From assembly GCF_027744825.2 (NCBI RefSeq), contig NW_026527082.1, positions 74,501 to 138,500 of the forward strand: DNA of 64,000 nt, written 5' to 3'. Below the pieces are notes generated by a model that worked only from the letters and a program-made list of their open reading frames with translations, did not search any database and was not told the DNA's origin. Of this stretch, positions 24,201-37,224 are shown one piece after another. Numbering within the stretch: position 1 is the stretch's first letter; each line of letters starts with the position of its first letter. The position numbers and the translations under genes are program-made. This DNA is from Synchiropus splendidus. Lineage: Eukaryota; Chordata; Actinopteri; Syngnathiformes; Callionymidae.

Positions 24201-26696
24201 ATTTTAACCTCCCACTATAGCAGAAAGGGTCTTTCTAGTAGTTGCACATCAAATCTAAACTGTCTGAAGTGTTTTTCCAAAGTTATTAACACTTTTATGT
24301 TTGGCGTTCCGAAACCCACCTTATCTCAGGCTGAAAAGCGTTTTTGTGCATTGTGCCATAACTTTTCAGGGAAGCTTCAGAACATGAAATTTTAACCTCC
24401 CACTATAGCAGAAAGGGTCTTTCTAGTAGTTGCACATCAAATCTAAACTGTCTGAAGTGTTTTTCCAAAGTTATCAACACTTTTATGTTTGGCTTTCCGA
24501 AACCCACCTGATCTCAGGCTGAAAAGCGTTTTTGTGCATTGTGCCATAACTTTTCAGGGAAGCTTCAGAACATGAAATTTTAACCTCCCACTATAGCAGA
24601 AAGGGTCTTTCTAGTAGTTGCACATCAAATCTAAGCTGTCTGAAGTGTTTTTCCAAAGTTATCAACACTTTTATGTTTGGCGTTCCGAAACCCACCTTAT
24701 CTCAGGCTGAAAAGCGTTTTTACGCATTGTGCCATAACTTTTCAGGGAAGCTTCAGAACATGAAATTTTAACCTCCCACTATAGCAGAAAGGGTCTTTCT
24801 AGTAGGTGCACATCAAATCTAAGCTGTCTGAAGTGTTTTTCGAAAGTTATCAACACTTTTATGTTTGGCGTTCCGAAACCCACCTTATCTCAGGCTGAAA
24901 AGCGTTTTTGTGCATTGTGCCATAACTTTTCAGGGAAGCTTCAGAACATGAAATTTTAACCTCCCACTATAGCAGAAAGGGTCTTTCTAGTAGTTGCACA
25001 TCAAATCTAAGCTGTCTGAAGTGTTTTTCCAAAGTTATCAACACTTTTGTGTTTGGCGTTCCGAAACCCACCTTATCTCAGGCTGAAAAGCGTTTTTGTG
25101 CATTGTGCCATAACTTTTCAGGAAAGCTTCAGAACATGAAATTTTAACCTCCCACTATAGCAGAAAGGGTCTTTCTAGTAGTTGCACATCAAATCTAAAC
25201 TGTCTGAAGTGTTTTTCGAAAGTTATCAACACTTTTATGTTTGGCGTTCCGAAACCCACCTTATCTCAGGCTGAAAAGCGTTTTTGTGCATTGTGCCATA
25301 ACTTTTCAGGGAAGCTTCAGAACATGAAATTTTAACCTCCCACTATAGCAGAAAGGGTCTTTCTAGTAGTTGCACATCAAATCTAAGCTGTCTGAAGTGT
25401 TTTTCCAAAGTTATCAACACTTTTATGTTTGGCGTTCCGAAACCCACCTTATCTCAGGCTGAAAAGCGTTTTTGTGCATTGTGCCATAACTTTTCAGGAA
25501 AGCTTCAGAACATGAAATTTTAACCTCCCACTATAGCAGAAAGGGTCTTTCTAGTAGTTGCACATCAAATCTAAACTGTCTGAAGTGTTTTTCCAAAGTT
25601 ATCAACACTTTTATGTTTGGCGTTCCGAAACCCACCTTATCTCAGGCTGAAAAGCGTTTTTGTGCATTGTGCCATAACTTTTCAGGGAAGCTTCAGAACA
25701 TGAAATTTTAACCTCCCACTATAGCAGAAAGGGTCTTTCTAGTAGTTGCACATCAAATCTAAACTGTCTGAAGTGTTTTTCCAAAGTTATTAACACTTTT
25801 ATGTTTGGCGTTCCGAAACCCACCTTATCTCAGGCTGAAAAGCGTTTTTGTGCATTGTGCCATAACTTTTCAGGGAAGCTTCAGAACATGAAATTTTAAC
25901 CTCCCACTATAGCAGAAAGGGTCTTTCTAGTAGTTGCACATCAAATCTAAACTGTCTGAAGTGTTTTTCCAAAGTTATTAACACTTTTATGTTTGGCGTT
26001 CCGAAACCCACCTTATCTCAGGCTGAAAAGCGTTTTTGTGCATTGTGCCATAACTTTTCAGGGAAGCTTCAGAACATGAAATTTTAACCTCCCACTATAG
26101 CAGAAAGGGTCTTTCTAGTAGGTGCACATCAAATCTAAGCTGTCTGAAGTGTTTTTCGAAAGTTATCAACACTTTTATGTTTGGCGTTCCGAAACCCACC
26201 TTATCTCAGGCTGAAAAGCGTTTTTGTGCATTGTGCCATAACTTTTCAGGGAAGCTTCAGAACATGAAATTTTAACCTCCCACTATAGCAGAAAGGGTCT
26301 TTCTAGTAGTTGCTCATCAAATCTAAGCAGTCTGAAGTGTTTTTCCAAAGTTATCAACACTTTTATGTTTGGCGTTCCGAAACCCACCTTATCTCAGGCT
26401 GAAAAGCGTTTTTGTGCATTGTGCCATAACTTTTCAGGAAAGCTTCAGAACATGAAATTTTAACCTCCCACTATAGCAGAAAGGGTCTTTCTAGTAGTTG
26501 CACATCAAATCTAAACTGTCTGAAGTGTTTTTCCAAAGTTATCAACACTTTTATGTTTGGCGTTCCGAAACCCACCTTATCTCAGGCTGAAAAGCGTTTT
26601 TACGCATTGTGCCATAACTTTTCAGGGAAGCTTCAGAACATGAAATTTTAACCTCCCACTATAGCAGAAAGGGTCTTTCTAGTAGTTGCACATCAA
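21245..26696. repeat. 29-monomer sub-block in HOR copy 2 (M114-M142)
   Basis: This is the counterpart of M29-M56 one HOR later. It has 29 monomers because the C plus cgaatc/gcgataac pair is intact (M128-M129, 23877-24252) where copy 1 has a single hybrid. Markers cgaatc (M121), ctaaag (M126), cctgatct (M131), ttgtgt (M134) and gctcatc-aagcag (M140/M141) fall in the expected order. Confidence 0.83.
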
Positions 26697-29600
26697 ATCT
26701 AAGCTGTCTGAAGTGTTTTTCGAAAGTTATCAACACTTTTATGTTTGGCGTTCCGAAACCCACCTTATCTCAGGCTGAAAAGCGTTTTTGTGCATTGTGC
26801 CATAACTTTTCAGGGAAGCTTCAGAACATGAAATTTTAACCTCCCACTATAGCAGAAAGGGTCTTTCTAGTAGTTGCACATCAAATCTAAGCTGTCTGAA
26901 GTGTTTTTCAAAAGTTATCAACACTTTTATGTTTGGCGTTCCGAAACCCACCTTATCTCAGGCTGAAAAGCGTTTTTGTGCATTGTGCCATAACTTTTCA
27001 GGAAAGCTTCAGAACATGAAATTTTAACCTCCCACTATAGCAGAAAGGGTCTTTCTAGTAGTTGCACATCAAATCTAAACTGTCTGAAGTGTTTTTCCAA
27101 AGTTATTAACACTTTTATGTTTGGCGTTCCGAAACCCACCTTATCTCAGGCTGAAAAGCGTTTTTGTGCATTGTGCCATAACTTTTCAGGGAAGCTTCAG
27201 AACATGAAATTTTAACCTCCCACTATAGCAGAAAGGGTCTTTCTAGTAGTTGCACATCAAATCTAAACTGTCTGAAGTGTTTTTCCAAAGTTATCAACAC
27301 TTTTATGTTTGGCGTTCCGAAACCCACCTTATCTCAGGCTGAAAAGCGTTTTTACGCATTGTGCCATAACTTTTCAGGGAAGCTTCAGAACATGAAATTT
27401 TAACCTCCCACTATAGCAGAAAGGGTCTTTCTAGTAGGTGCACATCAAATCTAAGCTGTCTGAAGTGTTTTTCGAAAGTTATTAACACTTTTATGTTTGG
27501 CGTTCCGAAACCCACCTTATCTCAGGCTGAAAAGCGTTTTTGTGCATTGTGCCATAACTTTTCAGGGAAGCTTCAGAACATGAAATTTTAACCTCCCACT
27601 ATAGCAGAAAGGGTCTTTCTAGTAGTTGCACATCAAATCTAAGCTGTCTGAAGTGTTTTTCAAAAGTTATCAACACTTTTATGTTTGGCGTTCCGAAACC
27701 CACCTTATCTCAGGCTGAAAAGCGTTTTTGTGCATTGTGCCATAACTTTTCAGGAAAGCTTCAGAACATGAAATTTTAACCTCCCACTATAGCAGAAAGG
27801 GTCTTTCTAGTAGTTGCACATCAAATCTAAACTGTCTGAAGTGTTTTTCCAAAGTTATCAACACTTTTATGTTTGGCGTTCCGAAACCCACCTTATCTCA
27901 GGCTGAAAAGCGTTTTTACGCATTGTGCCATAACTTTTCAGGGAAGCTTCAGAACATGAAATTTTAACCTCCCACTATAGCAGAAAGGGTCTTTCTAGTA
28001 GGTGCACATCGAATCTAAGCTCTCTGAAGTGTTTTTCGAAAGTTATCATCACTTTTATGTTTGGCGTTCCGAAACCCACCTTATCTCAGGCTGAAAAGCG
28101 TTTTTGTGCATTGTGCCATAACTTTTCAGGGAAGCTTCAGAACATGAAATTTTAACCTCCCACTATAGCAGAAAGGGTCTTTCTAGTAGTTGCACATCAA
28201 ATCTAAACTGTCTGAAGTGTTTTTCCAAAGTTATTAACACTTTTATGTTTGGCGTTCCGAAACCCACCTTATCTCAGGCTGAAAAGCGTTTTTGTGCATT
28301 GTGCCATAACTTTTCAGGGAAGCTTCAGAACATGAAATTTTAACCTCCCACTATAGCAGAAAGGGTCTTTCTAGTAGTTGCACATCAAATCTAAACTGTC
28401 TGAAGTGTTTTTCCAAAGTTATCAACACTTTTATGTTTGGCTTTCCGAAACCCACCTTATCTCAGGCTGAAAAGCGTTTTTGTGCATTGTGCCATAACTT
28501 TTCAGGGAAGCTTCAGAACATGAAATTTTAACCTCCCACTATAGCAGAAAGGGTCTTTCTAGTAGTTGCACATCAAATCTAAGCTGTCTGAAGTGTTTTT
28601 CAAAAGTTATCAACACTTTTATGTTTGGCGTTCCGAAACCCACCTTATCTCAGGCTGAAAAGCGTTTTTGTGCATTGTGCCATAACTTTTCAGGAAAGCT
28701 TCAGAACATGAAATTTTAACCTCCCACTATAGCAGAAAGGGTCTTTCTAGTAGTTGCACATCAAATCTAAACTGTCTGAAGTGTTTTTCCAAAGTTATCA
28801 ACACTTTTATGTTTGGCGTTCCGAAACCCACCTTATCTCAGGCTGAAAAGCGTTTTTACGCATTGTGCCATAACTTTTCAGGGAAGCTTCAGAACATGAA
28901 ATTTTAACCTCCCACTATAGCAGAAAGGGTCTTTCTAGTAGGTGCACATCAAATCTAAGCTCTCTGAAGTGTTTTTCGAAAGTTATCAACACTTTTATGT
29001 TTGGCGTTCCGAAACCCACCTTATCTCAGGCTGAAAAGCGTTTTTGTGCATTGTGCCATAACTTTTCAGGAAAGCTTCAGAACATGAAATTTTAACCTCC
29101 CACTAAAGCAGAAAGGGTCTTTCTAGTAGGTGCACATCAAATCTAAGCTCTCTGAAGTGTTTTTCGAAAGTTATCAACACTTTTATGTTTGGCGTTCCGA
29201 AACCCACCTTATCTCAGGCTGAAAAGCGTTTTTGTGCATTGTGCCATAACTTTTCAGGGAAGCTTCAGAACATGAAATTTTAACCTCCCACTATAGCAGA
29301 AAGGGTCTTTCTAGTAGTTGCACATCAAATCTAAACTGTCTGAAGTGTTTTTCCAAAGTTATCAACACTTTTATGTTTGGCGTTCCGAAACCCACCTTAT
29401 CTCAGGCTGAAAAGCGCTTTTACGCATTGTGCCATAACTTTTCAGGGAAGCTTCAGAACATGAAATTTTAACCTCCCACTATAGCAGAAAGGGTCTTTCT
29501 AGTAGGTGCACATCGAATCTAAGCTCTCTGAAGTGTTTTTCGAAAGTTATCATCACTTTTATGTTTGGCGTTCCGAAACCCACCTTATCTCAGGCTGAAA

Positions 29601-31960
29601 AGCGTTTTTGTGCATTGTGCGATAACTTTTCAGGGAAGCTTCAGAACATGAAATTTTAACCTCCCACTATAGCAGAAAGGGTCTTTCTAGTAGTTGCACA
29701 TCAAATCTAAACTGTCTGAAGTGTTTTTCCAAAGTTATTAACACTTTTATGTTTGGCGTTCCGAAACCCACCTTATCTCAGGCTGAAAAGCGTTTTTGTG
29801 CATTGTGCCATAACTTTTCAGGGAAGCTTCAGAACATGAAATTTTAACCTCCCACTATAGCAGAAAGGGTCTTTCTAGTAGTTGCACATCAAATCTAAAC
29901 TGTCTGAAGTGTTTTTCCAAAGTTATCAACACTTTTATGTTTGGCTTTCCGAAACCCACCTGATCTCAGGCTGAAAAGCGTTTTTGTGCATTGTGCCATA
30001 ACTTTTCAGGGAAGCTTCAGAACATGAAATTTTAACCTCCCACTATAGCAGAAAGGGTCTTTCTAGTAGTTGCACATCAAATCTAAGCTGTCTGAAGTGT
30101 TTTTCCAAAGTTATCAACACTTTTATGTTTGGCGTTCCGAAACCCACCTTATCTCAGGCTGAAAAGCGTTTTTACGCATTGTGCCATAACTTTTCAGGGA
30201 AGCTTCAGAACATGAAATTTTAACCTCCCACTATAGCAGAAAGGGTCTTTCTAGTAGGTGCACATCAAATCTAAGCTGTCTGAAGTGTTTTTCGAAAGTT
30301 ATCAACACTTTTATGTTTGGCGTTCCGAAACCCACCTTATCTCAGGCTGAAAAGCGTTTTTGTGCATTGTGCCATAACTTTTCAGGGAAGCTTCAGAACA
30401 TGAAATTTTAACCTCCCACTATAGCAGAAAGGGTCTTTCTAGTAGTTGCACATCAAATCTAAGCTGTCTGAAGTGTTTTTCCAAAGTTATCAACACTTTT
30501 GTGTTTGGCGTTCCGAAACCCACCTTATCTCAGGCTGAAAAGCGTTTTTGTGCATTGTGCCATAACTTTTCAGGAAAGCTTCAGAACATGAAATTTTAAC
30601 CTCCCACTATAGCAGAAAGGGTCTTTCTAGTAGTTGCACATCAAATCTAAACTGTCTGAAGTGTTTTTCGAAAGTTATCAACACTTTTATGTTTGGCGTT
30701 CCGAAACCCACCTTATCTCAGGCTGAAAAGCGTTTTTGTGCATTGTGCCATAACTTTTCAGGGAAGCTTCAGAACATGAAATTTTAACCTCCCACTATAG
30801 CAGAAAGGGTCTTTCTAGTAGTTGCACATCAAATCTAAGCTGTCTGAAGTGTTTTTCCAAAGTTATCAACACTTTTATGTTTGGCGTTCCGAAACCCACC
30901 TTATCTCAGGCTGAAAAGCGTTTTTGTGCATTGTGCCATAACTTTTCAGGAAAGCTTCAGAACATGAAATTTTAACCTCCCACTATAGCAGAAAGGGTCT
31001 TTCTAGTAGTTGCACATCAAATCTAAACTGTCTGAAGTGTTTTTCCAAAGTTATCAACACTTTTATGTTTGGCGTTCCGAAACCCACCTTATCTCAGGCT
31101 GAAAAGCGTTTTTGTGCATTGTGCCATAACTTTTCAGGGAAGCTTCAGAACATGAAATTTTAACCTCCCACTATAGCAGAAAGGGTCTTTCTAGTAGTTG
31201 CACATCAAATCTAAACTGTCTGAAGTTTTTTTCCAAAGTTATTAACACTTTTATGTTTGGCGTTCCGAAACCCACCTTATCTCAGGCTGAAAAGCGTTTT
31301 TGTGCATTGTGCCATAACTTTTCAGGGAAGCTTCAGAACATGAAATTTTAACCTCCCACTATAGCAGAAAGGGTCTTTCTAGTAGTTGCACATCAAATCT
31401 AAACTGTCTGAAGTGTTTTTCCAAAGTTATTAACACTTTTATGTTTGGCGTTCCGAAACCCACCTTATCTCAGGCTGAAAAGCGTTTTTGTGCATTGTGC
31501 CATAACTTTTCAGGGAAGCTTCAGAACATGAAATTTTAACCTCCCACTATAGCAGAAAGGGTCTTTCTAGTAGGTGCACATCAAATCTAAGCTGTCTGAA
31601 GTGTTTTTCGAAAGTTATCAACACTTTTATGTTTGGCGTTCCGAAACCCACCTTATCTCAGGCTGAAAAGCGTTTTTGTGCATTGTGCCATAACTTTTCA
31701 GGGAAGCTTCAGAACATGAAATTTTAACCTCCCACTATAGCAGAAAGGGTCTTTCTAGTAGTTGCTCATCAAATCTAAGCAGTCTGAAGTGTTTTTCCAA
31801 AGTTATCAACACTTTTATGTTTGGCGTTCCGAAACCCACCTTATCTCAGGCTGAAAAGCGTTTTTACGCATTGTGCCATAACTTTTCAGGGAAGCTTCAG
31901 AACATGAAATTTTAACCTCCCACTATAGCAGAAAGGGTCTTTCTAGTAGGTGCACATCAA
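26697..31960. repeat. 28-monomer sub-block in HOR copy 2 (M143-M170)
   Basis: This is the counterpart of M57-M84. It ends with M170 (31773-31960), which shows the same aagcag 5' part and tttttacgca 3' part as M84. The ctaaag marker near 29103 occurs here in M155 but not at the equivalent M69 of copy 1, so this site was either lost there or transferred between sub-blocks. Confidence 0.82.
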
Positions 31961-33464
31961 ATCTAAGCTGTCTGAAGTGTTTTTCGAAAGTTATCAACAC
32001 TTTTATGTTTGGCGTTCCGAAACCCACCTTATCTCAGGCTGAAAAGCGTTTTTGTGCATTGTGCCATAACTTTTCAGGGAAGCTTCAGAACATGAAATTT
32101 TAACCTCCCACTATAGCAGAAAGGGTCTTTCTAGTAGTTGCACATCAAATCTAAGCTGTCTGAAGTGTTTTTCAAAAGTTATCAACACTTTTATGTTTGG
32201 CGTTCCGAAACCCACCTTATCTCAGGCTGAAAAGCGTTTTTGTGCATTGTGCCATAACTTTTCAGGAAAGCTTCAGAACATGAAATTTTAACCTCCCACT
32301 ATAGCAGAAAGGGTCTTTCTAGTAGTTGCACATCAAATCTAAACTGTCTGAAGTGTTTTTCCAAAGTTATCAACACTTTTATGTTTGGCGTTCCGAAACC
32401 CACCTTATCTCAGGCTGAAAAGCGTTTTTACGCATTGTGCCATAACTTTTCAGGGAAGCTTCAGAACATGAAATTTTAACCTCCCACTATAGCAGAAAGG
32501 GTCTTTCTAGTAGGTGCACATCAAATCTAAGCTCTCTGAAGTGTTTTTCGAAAGTTATCAACACTTTTATGTTTGGCGTTCCGAAACCCACCTTATCTCA
32601 GGCTGAAAAGCGTTTTTTTGCATTGTGCCATAACTTTTCAGGGAAGCTTCAGAACATGAAATTTTAACCTCCCACTATAGCAGAAAGGGTCTTTCTAGTA
32701 GTTGCACATCAAATCTAAACTGTCTGAAGTGTTTTTCCAAAGTTATTAACACTTTTATGTTTGGCGTTCCGAAACCCACCTTATCTCAGGCTGAAAAGCG
32801 TTTTTGTGCATTGTGCCATAACTTTTCAGGGAAGCTTCAGAACATGAAATTTTAACCTCCCACTATAGCAGAAAGGGTCTTTCTAGTAGTTGCACATCAA
32901 ATCTAAACTGTCTGAAGTGTTTTTCCAAAGTTATTAACACTTTTATGTTTGGCGTTCCGAAACCCACCTTATCTCAGGCTGAAAAGCGTTTTTGTGCATT
33001 GTGCCATAACTTTTCAGGGAAGCTTCAGAACATGAAATTTTAACCTCCCACTATAGCAGAAAGGGTCTTTCTAGTAGGTGCACATCAAATCTAAGCTGTC
33101 TGAAGTGTTTTTCGAAAGTTATCAACACTTTTATGTTTGGCGTTCCGAAACCCACCTTATCTCAGGCTGAAAAGCGTTTTTGTGCATTGTGCCATAACTT
33201 TTCAGGGAAGCTTCAGAACATGAAATTTTAACCTCCCACTATAGCAGAAAGGGTCTTTCTAGTAGTTGCACATCAAATCTAAGCTGTCTGAAGTGTTTTT
33301 CAAAAGTTATCAACACTTTTATGTTTGGCGTTCCGAAACCCACCTTATCTCAGGCTGAAAAGCGTTTTTGTGCATTGTGCCATAACTTTTCAGGAAAGCT
33401 TCAGAACATGAAATTTTAACCTCCCACTATAGCAGAAAGGGTCTTTCTAGTAGTTGCACATCAA

Positions 33465-36400
33465 ATCTAAACTGTCTGAAGTGTTTTTCCAAAGTTATCA
33501 ACACTTTTATGTTTGGCGTTCCGAAACCCACCTTATCTCAGGCTGAAAAGCGTTTTTACGCATTGTGCCATAACTTTTCAGGGAAGCTTCAGAACATGAA
33601 ATTTTAACCTCCCACTATAGCAGAAAGGGTCTTTCTAGTAGGTGCACATCAAATCTAAGCTCTCTGAAGTGTTTTTCGAAAGTTATCAACACTTTTATGT
33701 TTGGCGTTCCGAAACCCACCTTATCTCAGGCTGAAAAGCGTTTTTTTGCATTGTGCCATAACTTTTCAGGGAAGCTTCAGAACATGAAATTTTAACCTCC
33801 CACTATAGCAGAAAGGGTCTTTCTAGTAGTTGCACATCAAATCTAAACTGTCTGAAGTGTTTTTCCAAAGTTATTAACACTTTTATGTTTGGCGTTCCGA
33901 AACCCACCTTATCTCAGGCTGAAAAGCGTTTTTGTGCATTGTGCCATAAAATTTCAGGGAAGCTTCAGAACATGAAATTTTAACCTCCCACTATAGCAGA
34001 AAGGGTCTTTCTAGTAGTTGCACATCAAATCTAAACTGTCTGAAGTGTTTTTCCAAAGTTATTAACACTTTTATGTTTGGCGTTCCGAAACCCACCTTAT
34101 CTCAGGCTGAAAAGCGTTTTTGTGCATTGTGCCATAACTTTTCAGGGAAGCTTCAGAACATGAAATTTTAACCTCCCACTATAGCAGAAAGGGTCTTTCT
34201 AGTAGTTGCACATCAAATCTAAACTGTCTGAAGTGTTTTTCCAAAGTTATTAACACTTTTATGTTTGGCGTTCCGAAACCCACCTTATCTCAGGCTGAAA
34301 AGCGTTTTTGTGCATTGTGCCATAACTTTTCAGGGAAGCTTCAGAACATGAAATTTTAACCTCCCACTATAGCAGAAAGGGTCTTTCTAGTAGTTGCACA
34401 TCAAATCTAAACTGTCTGAAGTGTTTTTCCAAAGTTATCAACACTTTTATGTTTGGCGTTCCGAAACCCACCTTATCTCAGGCTGAAAAGCGTTTTTACG
34501 CATTGTGCCATAACTTTTCAGGGAAGCTTCAGAACATGAAATTTTAACCTCCCACTATAGCAGAAAGGGTCTTTCTAGTAGTTGCACATCAAATCTAAAC
34601 TGTCTGAAGTGTTTTTCCAAAGTTATTAACACTTTTATGTTTGGCGTTCCGAAACCCACCTTATCTCAGGCTGAAAAGCGTTTTTGTGCATTGTGCCATA
34701 ACTTTTCAGGAAAGCTTCAGAACATGAAATTTTAACCTCCCACTATAGCAGAAAGGGTCTTTCTAGTAGTTGCACATCAAATCTAAACTGTCTGAAGTGT
34801 TTTTCCAAAGTTATTAACACTTTTATGTTTGGCGTTCCGAAACCCACCTTATCTCAGGCTGAAAAGCGTTTTTGTGCATTGTGCCATAACTTTTCAGGGA
34901 AGCTTCAGAACATGAAATTTTAACCTCCCACTATAGCAGAAAGGGTCTTTCTAGTAGTTGCACATCAAATCTAAGCTGTCTGAAGTGTTTTTCAAAAGTT
35001 ATCAACACTTTTATGTTTGGCGTTCCGAAACCCACCTTATCTCAGGCTGAAAAGCGTTTTTGTGCATTGTGCCATAACTTTTCAGGAAAGCTTCAGAACA
35101 TGAAATTTTAACCTCCCACTATAGCAGAAAGGGTCTTTCTAGTAGGTGCACATCAAATCTAAGCTCTCTGAAGTGTTTTTCGAAAGTTATCAACACTTTT
35201 ATGTTTGGCGTTCCGAAACCCACCTTATCTCAGGCTGAAAAGCGTTTTTGTGCATTGTGCCATAACTTTTCAGGAAAGCTTCAGAACATGAAATTTTAAC
35301 CTCCCACTATAGCAGAAAGGGTCTTTCTAGTAGTTGCACATCAAATCTAAACTGTCTGAAGTGTTTTTCCAAAGTTATTAACACTTTTATGTTTGGCGTT
35401 CCGAAACCCACCTTATCTCAGGCTGAAAAGCGTTTTTGTGCATTGTGCCATAACTTTTCAGGGAAGCTTCAGAACATGAAATTTTAACCTCCCACTATAG
35501 CAGAAAGGGTCTTTCTAGTAGTTGCACATCAAATCTAAACTGTCTGAAGTGTTTTTCCAAAGTTATTAACACTTTTATGTTTGGCGTTCCGAAACCCACC
35601 TTATCTCAGGCTGAAAAGCGTTTTTGTGCATTGTGCCATAACTTTTCAGGGAAGCTTCAGAACATGAAATTTCAACCTCCCACTATAGCAGAAAGGGTCT
35701 TTCTAGTAGTTGCACATCAAATCTAAGCTCTCTGAAGTGTTTTTCGAAAGTTATCAACACTTTTATGTTTGGCGTTCCGAAACCCACCTTATCTCAGGCT
35801 GAAAAGCGTTTTTGTGCATTGTGCCATAACTTTTCAGGAAAGCTTCAGAACATGAAATTTTAACCTCCCACTATAGCAGAAAGGGTCTTTCTAGTAGTTG
35901 CACATCAAATCTAAACTGTCTCAAGTGTTTTTCCAAAGTTATTAACACTTTTATGTTTGGCGTTCCGAAACCCACCTTATCTCAGGCTGAAAAGCGTTTT
36001 TGTGCATTGTGCCATAACTTTTCAGGGAAGCTTCAGAACATGAAATTTTAACCTCCCACTATAGCAGAAAGGGTCTTTCTAGTAGTTGCACATCAAATCT
36101 AAACTGTCTGAAGTGTTTTTCCAAAGTTATTAACACTTTTATGTTTGGCGTTCCGAAACCCACCTTATCTCAGGCTGAAAAGCGTTTTTGTGCATTGTGC
36201 CATAACTTTTCAGGGAAGCTTCAGAACATGAAATTTTAACCTCCCACTATAGCAGAAAGGGTCTTTCTAGTAGTTGCACATCAAATCTAAACTGTCTGAA
36301 GTGTTTTTCCAAAGTTATCAACACTTTTATGTTTGGCGTTCCGAAACCCACTTTATCTCAGGCTGAAAAGCGTTTTTACGCATTGTGCCATAACTTTTCA

Positions 36401-37224
36401 GGGAAGCTTCAGAACATGAAATTTTAACCTCCCACTATAGCAGAAAGGGTCTTTCTAGTAGGTGCACATCAAATCTAAGCTGTCTGAAGTGTTTTTCCAA
36501 AGTTATCAACACTTTTATGTTTGGCGTTCCGAAACCCACCTTATCTCAGGCTGAAAAGCGTTTTTGTGCATTGTGCCATAACTTTTCAGGGAAGCTTCAG
36601 AACATGAAATTTTAACCTCCCACTATAGCAGAAAGGGTCTTTCTAGTAGTTGCACATCAAATCTAAGCTGTCTGAAGTGTTTTTCCAAAGTTATCAACAC
36701 TTTTATGTTTGGCGTTCCGAAACCCACCTTATCTCAGGCTGAAAAGCGTTTTTGTGCATTGTGCCATAACTTTTCAGGAAAGCTTCAGAACATGAAATTT
36801 TAACCTCCCACTATAGCAGAAAGGGTCTTTCTAGTAGTTGCACATCAAATCTAAGCTGTCTGAAGTGTTTTTCGAAAGTTATCAACACTTTTATGTTTGG
36901 CGTTCCGAAACCCACCTTATCTCAGGCTGAAAAGCGTTTTTGTGCATTGTGCCATAACTTTTCAGGGAAGCTTCAGAACATGAAATTTTAACCTCCCACT
37001 ATAGCAGAAAGGGTCTTTCTAGTAGTTGCACATCAAATCTAAGCTGTCTGAAGTGTTTTTCAAAAGTTATCAACACTTTTATGTTTGGCGTTCCGAAACC
37101 CACCTTATCTCAGGCTGAAAAGCGTTTTTGTGCATTGTGCCATAACTTTTCAGGAAAGCTTCAGAACATGAAATTTTAACCTCCCACTATAGCAGAAAGG
37201 GTCTTTCTAGTAGTTGCACATCAA
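33465..37224. repeat. Truncated third copy of the 84-mer HOR (M179-M198)
   Basis: M180 D(tt), M181 with cataaaattt (33950-33951), M190 with caacc and M194 with cactt (36352) follow the HOR order at an offset of 84 from copy 2. The M110 marker ttagcg and the M111 marker atgctg are absent here, and one of the pair equivalent to M111-M112 is missing. After E (M197) and B (M198) the expected run A C E(t35) B C is not found. M199 onward follows the domain 2 order instead, so the HOR is cut after about 20 monomers. Confidence 0.82.

Larger units (their letters stand above)
17673..33464. repeat. 84-monomer higher-order repeat, copy 2 (15,792 bp)
   Basis: Monomers M95-M178 repeat copy 1 in the same order. 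Markers line up as M13 to M97 (offset 84), M25 to M110 (85), M36 to M121 (85), M45 to M131 (86), M55 to M141 (86) and M84 to M170 (86). Copy 2 has an extra type A monomer at M102, and the pair M128-M129 where copy 1 has one hybrid, M43. Private substitutions include gcgctttt near 29416 and gaagttttttt near 31224. The total length equals copy 1 because the D-C pair at the copy 1 end (M94-M95 relative to M179) is not repeated. Confidence 0.88.
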
